From positions 806,001 to 870,000 of the forward strand of contig NZ_QXMH01000002.1 in assembly GCF_003568665.1 (NCBI RefSeq): 64,000 nucleotides of DNA, in the 5' to 3' direction. Position 1 is the first letter of the stretch. Every line of letters starts with the position of its first letter. Below, in pieces: positions 10,401 through 17,520 of the stretch. A program made the translations under genes and the position numbers. The notes under the pieces are model-generated. The model did no database searches. It was given only the letters and a program-made list of their open reading frames with translations, and was not told the DNA's origin. The DNA is from Chitinophaga alhagiae. GTDB taxonomy: Bacteria; Bacteroidota; Bacteroidia; Chitinophagales; Chitinophagaceae.

Positions 10401-10738
10401 TGGGCAATTACTGGACGGCTGAAAACCCAGACCCCAACGCCAAATACCCGAAGATCAGCAAAAGCACGCGCTACCTCGGCTCTGACCGGCATATTGAAGA
10501 CGGGTCTTATGTACGGGTAAAGAACATCCAGCTGTCTTACACGCTGGCCGCAGACAACCGGTTCATCCGTTCCGGCTCCCAGGTGTACCTGGCGGTGCAG
10601 AACCCTTTCACCTTCACCCGTTACACGTTTTTCACACCGGAGATCAACACCCGCGGCGCCGGTATTTCCAAGGGCATAGACCAATTTGGCTACCCGGATG
10701 CGCGCTCCCTGATGCTGGGCTTGAAAATCAGGTTATAG
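7403..10738 (+). CDS. SusC/RagA TonB-linked outer-membrane transporter with STN domain (locus A)
   Basis: A 1111-residue outer-membrane oligosaccharide importer. After a long N-terminal leader and signal peptide (cleavage near SASAFSQ), the order is STN domain (about 55-112), carboxypeptidase-regulatory-like beta-sandwich (about 128-215), a VVVVGYGTQKRSDLTG segment, plug domain with LKDASATAVYGSRGANG, and a C-terminal beta barrel ending in an aromatic-poor IRL. The STN domain marks it as a transducer that talks to the FecR protein upstream. The frame extends back to a GTG at 7352, but ATG 7403 gives the N-terminus seen in related proteins, and a downstream ATG at 7493 would still keep the signal peptide. 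SusD follows 24 bases later. The substrate cannot be read from sequence. Confidence 0.93.
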   Translation: MNVTAICKWLLAQCHQVKEHCTVHQKLFRAMKMTTVLLTVICLQVSASAFSQQYTLTEKNASLEAVLKKISTQSGYLFLFDSRQMKMSKPVTVSVRNASLETVLQQCLEGQPFTYELMNKTIVIKLKAAPERKPAPAAAADTLRGLVTNTAGEPVPGVSVSIKGTTKGTVTDVQGRYVLYGVELTPDAVLVFRMIGFQPFEARAAAGKPLNITLQVEQSKLDEVVVVGYGTQKRSDLTGSISSVKGEQLASQAIRNPIQALTGLAPGIQVLQNSGEPGSALSVRVRGGNSLIGGNEPMYVIDGFPVTGSLDNLNPSDILNIEVLKDASATAVYGSRGANGVVLVTTKKGKAGRTQVNYDGYYGFQQVTKKIDMLNAQEFATLANTRAKNDNETPFFTDAQIAAFGKGTDWQDEIFQTAPIQNHALSVSGGSEKTRFNLSASYFDQDGVIINSYYNRAQLRANLEHNISDNWKISFNNILSRTRNNFLFSNNTERGAGVLSGALIVPPTLPVFNADGSYSNVRPYAFSPDIAENPVAMARERKNVTARNELLSNLFLEGTLLPGLVFRTSVGVQYANARTDFYSPTIFQPSAKGSASITYAESMNIVNENTLTYTKTFNKDHQLTVLGGLMAEKNKNQNLAASATGFLTNTLENNSLQSGSTPGIPSSGSSEYAILSGLGRVNYGYKGKYLLTGSLRADGSSRFGKANRWGYFPSAALAWRVSEEPFWQGVKDVVNDLKLRGSWGLTGNTAVSPFQSLAILSSVQTVLDESLYIGFAPGTARPNPELKWETTRQIDAGIDVGLFSSRVQLSIDLYTKRTNDLLSSVPVHSSSGYSNTIRNLGTVQNKGMDISIQSAVFRDGPFFWDLGLNFSMNRNKVITLSGGTDIFGETLGNTLPAMSLVREGYPIGVFYGYLENGLNANGEIVYHDLDKNGTINSLDRTIIGDPNPGYIIGLNSRMRYKQFDLNILVTSVQDVDILNYNLSNVADGFSFGINQMRDVLGNYWTAENPDPNAKYPKISKSTRYLGSDRHIEDGSYVRVKNIQLSYTLAADNRFIRSGSQVYLAVQNPFTFTRYTFFTPEINTRGAGISKGIDQFGYPDARSLMLGLKIRL

Positions 10739-10762
10739 TTCATTGCTTCAAATTGTACGATC

Positions 10763-12220
10763 ATGATGAAACCAAACATTCTTTTTATACTGAGCTTTTG
10801 TTTCCTTTTTACCGCCTGCAGCAAGTTCCTGGACGAAGTGCCGGAAGACAGGCTGGCCGAAGAGAACTTTTATAAAAATGCGGAAGACGCGCGCTCTGCA
10901 GTTAATGCTGTGTACAACCCGTTGCGGTCCGGCGTTTTCAGGGGCCCTTATTTCCTGCAAACGGAAATTATGGCAGACTATGCGGAGGGCAGAGGTTCCA
11001 CTTCCATCATTGGTGAGTACCATGGGCTGGACGTGGTGAATATTACACGCGTGGCCACCCTTTGGGACGGGCTGTACCGCACCATCCGCAACGCCAACAT
11101 TGCTATTGAGAACATCCCCGCCGTGCCTTCCATGAGTGATGGCGACAAGAACGCCCTCATAGCCGAGGCCCGCTTTTTGCGCGCTTTCAGCTATTACCAC
11201 CTGGTGCGGAACTGGGGCGCGGTACCGCTGTACCTCAGCACCACCACCGCCAGCTCTCCCCGTAAACCGGTAGAAGAGGTGTATGCGGCTATTGCGGACG
11301 ATCTGCAGTTTGCGGAGGCCAGCCTGCCGCCCAAAGGCGCGCAGTACGGCCGCCCGGGTACCGGCGCCGCCAAGGCGTTGCTGGCGGAAGTATACCTCAC
11401 CACCGGCAAGTACGAGCAGGCAAGGGACAAGGCGGAGGAAGTAATCACCTCCGGCAGCTTTTCACTGGTGAATATCAGCAAGGCGGAAGATTGGGACAAT
11501 GTGTTCGGCGCTACCGTCAACGGATCGCCGGAAGAAGTGTTTTACCTCAAATTCAGCCATCTTGACGGCTGGGAGTGGCCCCACAACCTGCTTTACAGCG
11601 AAACCAGCTTTTCCCCTTTCGGCAATTACGTGATCTATTCCACCCTGGATAACAAGTTCCTCAACGCCTGGGATGCGCAGGATACGCGTAAACAATGGGG
11701 CGTATTTACCGAATACACCAACCGCAAAACCGGCCAGGTGGAAAAGCTGCCGGTATCTACGCCGGTGCAGTTCAGCAAATGGCGCGATCCGGCGGCCCCC
11801 ACTACCGTTGGGCACGGCAACGACTATCCGTTTCTCCGTTATGCAGACGTATTGCTGATCTATGCCGAAGCGGCCAACATGGCCGAAGGCGCTCCTTCCG
11901 CCACAGCCCTGGAGCGGTTGAACATGATCCACAGAAGGGGGTACGGGTACCCGTACAACGCGCCTTCCGCGGTAGACTTCCCCGCCACCGGCTGGACGCA
12001 GGAGAGTTTCCGCGATGCGGTATTGCAGGAGCGGGCGTATGAACTGTTCATGGAAGGGAAACGCTGGCTTGACCTGAAACGCACCGGCAAGGTAAAGGCC
12101 GTGATCAAGGCGAACAAGGGCAGGGACGTGCAGGACGTTCACCTGAACTGGCCTATTCCCCAGCAGGAAATTGATACCAACCCTGACATTACACAGGCAG
12201 ATCAGAATACCGGGTACTAA
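10763..12220 (+). CDS. SusD/RagB lipoprotein, glycan-binding partner (locus A)
   Basis: A 485-residue surface lipoprotein. The N-terminus is a type II signal peptide with lipobox FTACS. The SusD signature regions follow: FLDEVPEDR, an ALIAEARFLRAFSYYHLVRNWG tetratricopeptide-like helix pair (about 128-150), a RYADVLLIYAEAANMAEG helix, and the C-terminal R(A)YELFMEGKRWLDLKRTGK segment. SusD lids the SusC barrel and delivers oligosaccharide. The two genes are 24 bases apart. Its TAA stop overlaps the ATG of the next gene (TAATG), so the glycosidase is probably translationally coupled. Confidence 0.93.
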   Translation: MMKPNILFILSFCFLFTACSKFLDEVPEDRLAEENFYKNAEDARSAVNAVYNPLRSGVFRGPYFLQTEIMADYAEGRGSTSIIGEYHGLDVVNITRVATLWDGLYRTIRNANIAIENIPAVPSMSDGDKNALIAEARFLRAFSYYHLVRNWGAVPLYLSTTTASSPRKPVEEVYAAIADDLQFAEASLPPKGAQYGRPGTGAAKALLAEVYLTTGKYEQARDKAEEVITSGSFSLVNISKAEDWDNVFGATVNGSPEEVFYLKFSHLDGWEWPHNLLYSETSFSPFGNYVIYSTLDNKFLNAWDAQDTRKQWGVFTEYTNRKTGQVEKLPVSTPVQFSKWRDPAAPTTVGHGNDYPFLRYADVLLIYAEAANMAEGAPSATALERLNMIHRRGYGYPYNAPSAVDFPATGWTQESFRDAVLQERAYELFMEGKRWLDLKRTGKVKAVIKANKGRDVQDVHLNWPIPQQEIDTNPDITQADQNTGY

Positions 12221-14328
12221 TGAAGAACAGCATGATGAAACAGGTATTATTAATGGCGGCGGTGGTCCTGCACGGGTCATTCGCCGCCCTGCGGGCGCAA
12301 TCTTTACCTGGAGGAGCAGCTTCCGTACGGCAGCTGAAGGGTGCTGGCGCGGCTGTTGCGCAATCTATAGCCGGTGGAAAAACTTCCGTACAACGGGTGA
12401 ATGGCGCAGGCAAAGCTGCTGATATATTGCAGCCCCTGCCTGCCCGCGCCGAAGTGAAAATGCATGCCGGCGTACCGGCGCTGTATGTAAACGGCCGGCT
12501 GACGCCACCGTTCGCGTACATGTCTTACTTCGGAAAACCGCGTTATTACAGGGAGGCGGCGGGCGCAGGCATCCACCTGTACAACGTGCCCGCTTACCTC
12601 GGAGACCAGGGCATCAATTCCTCCTCCGGCATCAAACCCTTCAGGCAGGCCATCTGGCAGGGGCCGGGAAAGTTTGACCTCAGCGGGCTGGAAAAGGAAA
12701 TGGCGGAACTGCTCGAGGCAGACCCCGCCGCCAGGATCATCATCCGCATTTATCTTGACCCGCCCCGTTGGTGGGAACAGCAACACCCCGGCGGGGTGGC
12801 CCTGCAGCCGGACGGCAGCAGCTTCCGGCTGAGTTTTTCTTCCCCGGAATGGCGGCAGGATGCGGGAGACGCACTGCGTACGCTGGTGCGGGAACTGCTG
12901 CGCTCGCCCTACGGCAACAGCCTTGTTGGCATACATGTAGCGGCCGGGTCTACAGAAGAATGGTTCTATCACTTCAAGTCTTTTTTTCATGACGGGAGCG
13001 ATGTGCGCAAAACCGCCTTCCGGCAATGGCTGCGGCAGCGCTACCATCACAGTGCGGACGCGCTCAAAAAAGCCTGGGGCCGCGATGCGGATTTTGACAA
13101 CGCATTGCCCGCAGACATCAGCGGCGCCGAGAAGAAAAACGAATGGAGCACCGATGCCCGTTTCATCAACACCCTGGAGTTTCACGGGGAGAGCCTTACA
13201 GACCTTGTGGCCTATTTCTGCCGTATCGTAAAAGAGGCCAGCAACGGCACTTTGCTTACCGGCGCGTTTTACGGCTACCATCTTTTTGTGAACGACCCGC
13301 GCCGCGGCCACAGCGCGCTGCCAAAGCTGCTGCAATGCAAGGAGCTGGACTATCTTTCCAGCCCCAATGATTACAAACGCGTGGCGGGCGAAGACTGGAT
13401 GCCCATGGCCGCCATCAAATCACTGCAGCTGCACGGCAAGCTATGGCTGGCGGAAAACGATACCCGCACCTTCAAAACAACGCTGCTGCGGGAGCGGAGG
13501 CCAGACGTGGAGCCGCCCGGGGACTGGTACGCCAAAGGCGTATGGATAGGCCCGGAAAGCCCCGAACTGTCTGCCTCGCTGCTGAAGAAGAACCTGGCCC
13601 GCATGCTGGCTTACGGGTACGGCGGCTGGTGGTTTGACATGTGGGGCGGCTGGTTCAGCGATGAGCGGCTGCTGGCCGTACTGCGGCAGGGGCAAACATA
13701 TTTTGCGCAATACCCGTTGGCAGAAACCCCGCAGATGCGGCCGCAGGTAGCCGTAGTGGCCGACGCGGCGTTGCAGAACAGGGATGCCTCATTTGGCGCT
13801 CTCACCGGCGAAATTACCGGCAACCGTTATGCCCTGGGCAAAGGAGGCGCACCGTTTGACATTTATCTCCGCAATGATATGGACAGCATCGCTTCTCCGT
13901 ACAAGCTGGTATGGCTCATGGGCATCATGGATGTAAATAATCACGAAAACGGGCTTATAAAAGCATGGCTGGCCAGAGGTATGGCCGTATTGCATACGGA
14001 CGGGCGCAGCAGTACGTTCTATTTGCCCGGTGGCAATGCGCCGGCGGCTTACCCCGGCAAAGTGAAATGGGACGCGGCGGAGCTGGCCGCCTTGTACAAC
14101 AAGGCAGGCGTACATTGTTACCTGCCGCCCGGAGACGTGGTATATGCAGGCCGCGGATGGCTGGCCGTACACAGCGGCAGCGGGGGAAAGAAAACGGTGC
14201 GGCTGCCGGCCCCGGCAACGGTAACAGACCCTGAAACAAAGCAGGTATTGGGCCGCAACGTCCGTACGTTCACCATCAACCAGTTACCCGGTGCTACCGG
14301 TTTGTTCAGCATAGATTTTATCCATTAA
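12220..14328 (+). CDS. Exported GH42/clan GH-A-like glycosidase (beta-galactosidase-like)
   Basis: A 702-residue exported protein with a signal peptide (cut near ALRAQ). Residues from about 85 form a TIM-barrel glycosidase of the GH42-like type: an IRIYLDPPRWWEQ strand, a glutamate pair E246-E247 in GSTEEWFYH after the strand where the acid/base sits, E412 in LWLAENDTRTF where a nucleophile is expected, and GYGGWWFDMWGGW. A Rossmann-like trimerisation region follows (about 500-640), then a small beta domain. Between the signal peptide and the barrel lies a 42-residue low-complexity stretch made of two 21-residue repeats. It overlaps the SusD stop by one base. The family assignment is by motif and is not certain; the substrate is unknown. 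ATG 12232 or 12235 could also start it. Confidence 0.75.
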   Translation: MKNSMMKQVLLMAAVVLHGSFAALRAQSLPGGAASVRQLKGAGAAVAQSIAGGKTSVQRVNGAGKAADILQPLPARAEVKMHAGVPALYVNGRLTPPFAYMSYFGKPRYYREAAGAGIHLYNVPAYLGDQGINSSSGIKPFRQAIWQGPGKFDLSGLEKEMAELLEADPAARIIIRIYLDPPRWWEQQHPGGVALQPDGSSFRLSFSSPEWRQDAGDALRTLVRELLRSPYGNSLVGIHVAAGSTEEWFYHFKSFFHDGSDVRKTAFRQWLRQRYHHSADALKKAWGRDADFDNALPADISGAEKKNEWSTDARFINTLEFHGESLTDLVAYFCRIVKEASNGTLLTGAFYGYHLFVNDPRRGHSALPKLLQCKELDYLSSPNDYKRVAGEDWMPMAAIKSLQLHGKLWLAENDTRTFKTTLLRERRPDVEPPGDWYAKGVWIGPESPELSASLLKKNLARMLAYGYGGWWFDMWGGWFSDERLLAVLRQGQTYFAQYPLAETPQMRPQVAVVADAALQNRDASFGALTGEITGNRYALGKGGAPFDIYLRNDMDSIASPYKLVWLMGIMDVNNHENGLIKAWLARGMAVLHTDGRSSTFYLPGGNAPAAYPGKVKWDAAELAALYNKAGVHCYLPPGDVVYAGRGWLAVHSGSGGKKTVRLPAPATVTDPETKQVLGRNVRTFTINQLPGATGLFSIDFIH
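12298..12423 (+). repeat. 63-bp in-frame tandem duplication in the glycosidase N-terminus
   Basis: Two adjacent 63-base copies (12298-12360 and 12361-12423) begin with CAATCT and share the block TCCGTA; 43 of 63 bases match. They encode two 21-residue Gly/Ala-rich units right after the signal peptide. Both keep the pattern QS..GG..SV......GA. They probably form a flexible linker that holds the catalytic barrel away from the membrane or lipid anchor. Confidence 0.8.
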
Positions 14329-14346
14329 AACATAAAGCACATAAGC

Positions 14347-16569
14347 ATGAGGGCATTCATTTGCGCGGCCGCGTTCATACTGCTGGCCATACCGGCATGG
14401 TGCGGCAACATCAGGCTGGAAAATAAAAAGCTCCGTTTCACATTTGAGCCGCGCCACGGCGGCCTGGTGAGCATGGAAGATTTGCAGCACCGGCGTACCG
14501 TCAGCAATGCCGGCGGCGCCGCCGCGTGGGAGATCACCATAGGCGGGCGGCAGGTAACCGGCAGCGCGTTCAGCAGCTTCACCCACCGGATCGCAGCACC
14601 AGGCCACCTGGTCATGACATGGAAAGGGCTGCCCGCTGTAAAGAACAAAAACATCACCGTTACAGTGACCATTCGCCTGCGGGAACAGGAAGCCCTGTCT
14701 GACTGGCATCTGGCAATAGAAGGCATGAACGGCGACCAGGTGCCTGGTATCGTATTCCCGCAAATAGGAGGGTTGCAGAATACGGCCGGCACCAACCTCG
14801 CCGTACCTAACTGGATGGGGGAGTTGCTGGCCAACCCCGGCCAGCAGCTCAAAAAGCCGGGCGCAAAATTTGAATGGTTTTACCCCGGCCACCTCTCTAT
14901 GCAGCTGGTAGCATTGTATGACAACCAGGGCGGTTTATATGCCGCCGCGGACGATGCGGCCGCCTACCGCAAGAACCTTGGCGTGCAGTTGGGCACGGAT
15001 GAAAAGCTGACGTACTACATGGTGAACTACCCGGAACAAACGCCTGGCCTGCAACGGTACAGCATGCCTTACAACGCGGTGATCGGCGCTTTTACGGGAG
15101 ACTGGATCAGCGCCGCGGAGCTGTACCGCCAATGGGGAGAAAAACAAAGCTGGTGCCGTCAAAGCCGCCTCCATGGCAACAAGGTGGCCAGCTGGCTGAA
15201 GAGCACCGCGCTGTGGGTATGGAACAGGGGCACCTCCGGCGAAGTGCTGGAGCCCGCGGCAGACCTGCAGCAGCGCCTTGGCCTGCCCGTTAATGTGCTG
15301 TGGCACTGGTGGCACGGCTGCTCTTATGACGATGGTTTCCCGGAGTATGTGCCCCCGCGCGAAGGCCGGGAGCCGTTTATGGCAGCGGTTAAAAAAGCAC
15401 AGGCGCATGGTGTGCGCTCCCTGGTGTACATGAACCAGATACAATGGGGCAACGCTACCGCAAGCTGGGAAACAAAGGGCGCGGAACGTTACAGCGTAAA
15501 GAATGCTGACGGCAAGCCCGCCTCTCATGTCTACAATATTTTTACCGGCAAGGCGCTCACCAACATGTGTATCGTAACGGACTTCTGGAAAGATACCTAT
15601 GCCGGCCTCAGCGATACCGTGCTCAATACCTACGGCGTAGACGGCGTGTACATGGACCAGACCTGCCTTACCCGCATGTGTTACGATCCCGCGCATGGCC
15701 ACCCCGTTGGCGGCGGCAACTATTGGGTGCCCAATTCGGGCCGCCTTTCCGACCAGATACGGGCCAGGGTGCGCGGCGGCAAGGAGATCACCCTTTCAGG
15801 AGAAGGTGTGGGAGAAGCCTGGATGCCCTATGTAGATGCTTTCCTCGCACTACAGGTAAGCCGGGAAAGGTACGCCGGCGTACACGGCTGGCAGGCCATT
15901 CCTTTTTTCCAGGTCGTGTATCACCCGTACGCGCTGGCCTACGGCAATTACTCTTCGCTGCTAACGCCGCCGTACGATGCATTGTGGCCCGCGGAGCACC
16001 GCCCCGCCAATATGCTGCAGCCGCTGGATACGGCTTTCAACCGGCAGTTCCTGCTGGAGCAGGCGCGTTCTTTTGCATGGGGCATGCAGCCCATGATAGC
16101 CAATTATAAACCCCTGCTGGCCACGGAAAGGAAAGAAGAAATAGATTACCTGCTGCAACTGGCCCGGGTCAGGAACAACAGCCTTAAATACCTGCTGTAC
16201 GGCACTTACCGGCGGGCGCCGCATATGGTGGTGCCGGAGGAGCGCTTCCCCATGTCCCGCCTCTCCATTTACGCAGGGCAGAAAGAAAAGGTTACCGCAT
16301 TTGAGCAAACCTACCCCACCGTGTACCACTCCGCCTGGTCCGCAACAGACGGTACGCTGGGCATAGCGCTTGCCAGCGTGCAGCAGCGGCCGTATGCCGT
16401 TGCCATGCAGCTACAAGCGGCAGACTATGGTTTGGGCAACAAGGGAAAGATCTACCTGGTGCATGCAGGCGGGCGCCGGGAGCTGGGCAGTTATGCCGGC
16501 GGTACCGTCAATGTGCGGTTTGAGCTGGCGCCGAAGGAAGTGTGCCTGGTGGAAATTGCACCGGAATAA
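14347..16569 (+). CDS. DUF6259-like exported glycoside-hydrolase-fold protein
   Basis: A 740-residue exported protein with a signal peptide (cut near PAWCGN). The N-terminal beta-sandwich (about 20-255) resembles the galactose-mutarotase-like domains that precede retaining glycosidases. A TIM-barrel follows (about 265-600), with LWHWWHGCSYDDGFPEY, a VYMNQIQWGN strand, and D437 in DGVYMDQTC, the usual nucleophile position. E486 and E490 in LSGEGVGEAW are candidate acid/base residues. A small beta domain ends the chain. The layout matches DUF6259 proteins, for which I know no assigned activity. It starts 18 bases after the glycosidase gene and ends at a strong terminator, so it closes locus A and probably acts on the same glycan in the periplasm. 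Confidence 0.65.
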   Translation: MRAFICAAAFILLAIPAWCGNIRLENKKLRFTFEPRHGGLVSMEDLQHRRTVSNAGGAAAWEITIGGRQVTGSAFSSFTHRIAAPGHLVMTWKGLPAVKNKNITVTVTIRLREQEALSDWHLAIEGMNGDQVPGIVFPQIGGLQNTAGTNLAVPNWMGELLANPGQQLKKPGAKFEWFYPGHLSMQLVALYDNQGGLYAAADDAAAYRKNLGVQLGTDEKLTYYMVNYPEQTPGLQRYSMPYNAVIGAFTGDWISAAELYRQWGEKQSWCRQSRLHGNKVASWLKSTALWVWNRGTSGEVLEPAADLQQRLGLPVNVLWHWWHGCSYDDGFPEYVPPREGREPFMAAVKKAQAHGVRSLVYMNQIQWGNATASWETKGAERYSVKNADGKPASHVYNIFTGKALTNMCIVTDFWKDTYAGLSDTVLNTYGVDGVYMDQTCLTRMCYDPAHGHPVGGGNYWVPNSGRLSDQIRARVRGGKEITLSGEGVGEAWMPYVDAFLALQVSRERYAGVHGWQAIPFFQVVYHPYALAYGNYSSLLTPPYDALWPAEHRPANMLQPLDTAFNRQFLLEQARSFAWGMQPMIANYKPLLATERKEEIDYLLQLARVRNNSLKYLLYGTYRRAPHMVVPEERFPMSRLSIYAGQKEKVTAFEQTYPTVYHSAWSATDGTLGIALASVQQRPYAVAMQLQAADYGLGNKGKIYLVHAGGRRELGSYAGGTVNVRFELAPKEVCLVEIAPE

Positions 16570-16574
16570 AAAGA

Positions 16575-16605
16575 GGCGGGCGCCCCGGTTTCCAGGGCGC
16601 CCGCC
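16575..16605. terminator. Strong bidirectional terminator hairpin
   Basis: Perfect 11-base-pair GC stem (16575-16585 with 16595-16605) and a 9-base loop, lying between the convergent ends of locus A and the Rnk-like gene. An A-run precedes it on the + strand, giving U residues on the minus transcript. Confidence 0.8.
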
Positions 16606-16634
16606 GTATTAACCAAAACAACGATATGGCCCGT

Positions 16635-16994
16635 TTAGCCGGCAGGGTTAGATACTTCCATTACAATGTAGTACTTCTTGCCGTTCCGCTCCTGCAGCCT
16701 CACTTCTTCTCCTTTCTGCAACCCCAGTATGGCCATGCCGATGGGCGCTACCACAGACTGGTTGCTGCCCGGCAAAGCTACGTGGTACGTGAAGTTCATG
16801 CGGGCCATCTTGTCCCTTACCACTACTCTTGAATGAAGGCGCACCACATCGCGCGGGAACTCGTCTTGCGGAACAATTTTAGCCTGTTCCAGCTTGGCTT
16901 TCAGCGGGTCGGTAGCTTCTGTGCCCAGGTAAGTGAGAATAATAGCGTGATCGTCCTGGTGTATGATGGGTTGTGATTTTTGTGTAATGTTCAT
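16635..16994 (-). CDS. GreA/GreB C-terminal-domain protein (Rnk-like)
   Basis: A 119-residue cytoplasmic protein whose C-terminal half (about 45-115) matches the GreA/GreB C-terminal FKBP-like domain: VRLHSRVVVRD, a VALPGSNQ segment, SVVAPIGMAILGLQKGEEV. No coiled coil of the transcript-cleavage type is present, so it should bind RNA polymerase without cleavage activity, as Rnk (regulator of nucleoside diphosphate kinase) does. It stands alone on the minus strand, ending against a shared terminator. Its 5' region up to a promoter at 17402-17409 is about 400 bases and contains a short ORF, described separately. Confidence 0.85.
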   Translation of the reverse strand: MNITQKSQPIIHQDDHAIILTYLGTEATDPLKAKLEQAKIVPQDEFPRDVVRLHSRVVVRDKMARMNFTYHVALPGSNQSVVAPIGMAILGLQKGEEVRLQERNGKKYYIVMEVSNPAG

Positions 16995-17028
16995 TTCCGG
17001 ATTATTTATGGTGAAAACATGGCAATGC

Positions 17029-17250
17029 CTGCCCCGGGGCAGCGTCTTCAGCAGACGGCGCCGGGATAAAATGCGTGTGTAGCGGCAACGGAAGCGGTGT
17101 GGCTATCCGTGCCTGCAGCTACAGGCTGTTGCCTGTGATTGTCAGCAGCATTGACCGCAGCGCAATGACTAGTGGTCAAGCTGATGCTGGTTGCCCGCAG
17201 CTTCACGCTACGATCAATCTTGATAAACGGTATACCCCCCGGCTGTTGCA
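17029..17250 (-). other. Structured noncoding leader upstream of the Rnk-like gene
   Basis: This stretch holds several hairpin-forming elements but no convincing gene: a 14-base perfect palindrome centred on CCCCGGGG (17029-17042), a 6-bp stem with 4-base loop (ACAGGC/GCCTGT, about 17121-17140), and an imperfect long inverted repeat around 17150-17200. It would be transcribed as part of the minus-strand leader if the promoter at 17402-17409 is used. A + strand ORF here (17075-17272) has no family features and I do not call it. Confidence 0.3.
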
Positions 17251-17254
17251 GGTA

Positions 17255-17395
17255 CTAACAGGCGGGGGCTAACCAATAGAAGTCTTTGAAGTTGGAATAG
17301 AAGTACGCTTTGCCGGGCAGTAGAAAAACACTGGCAAAGGTCCCCGGATAGTTGGCAAACGAGGCTGCTGTTTGTATGTAGTGAATGTCCAGCAT
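17255..17395 (-). CDS. Possible 46-residue leaderless ORF, aromatic-rich
   Basis: A 46-codon ORF begins six bases after a good -7 element, so its message would be leaderless. The product has 12 aromatic residues, clustered near the end (AYFYSNFKDFYW). It lies about 260 bases upstream of the Rnk-like gene on the same strand and could be a leader peptide or a small protein. The same frame stays open after the TAG stop to a TGA at 17048-17050, and the continuation includes PFIKIDRSV, faintly like an excisionase-type helix-turn-helix end. A decayed gene with an in-frame stop is therefore the main alternative. No homology is claimed. Confidence 0.35.
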   Translation of the reverse strand: MLDIHYIQTAASFANYPGTFASVFLLPGKAYFYSNFKDFYWLAPAC

Positions 17396-17401
17396 TAAAT
17401 A

Positions 17402-17409
17402 CAAAGATA
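17402..17409 (-). promoter_or_regulatory. Bacteroidota -7 element (TATCTTTG)
   Basis: Perfect TAnnTTTG on the minus strand, six bases before the ATG at 17395. The -33 element is weak (a TTTC about 20 bases upstream). It would drive the small ORF and possibly the Rnk-like gene. Confidence 0.5.
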
Positions 17410-17520
17410 CGCCTTTTATAGCAAGGGCTGAAATGTTGGCGGCGGTTTTCCTGCTAAAATATTATGCTGAATCAAAGAAATTGCCTAATTTTCGGTAACG
17501 TACCCGGAAAACATCAACAC

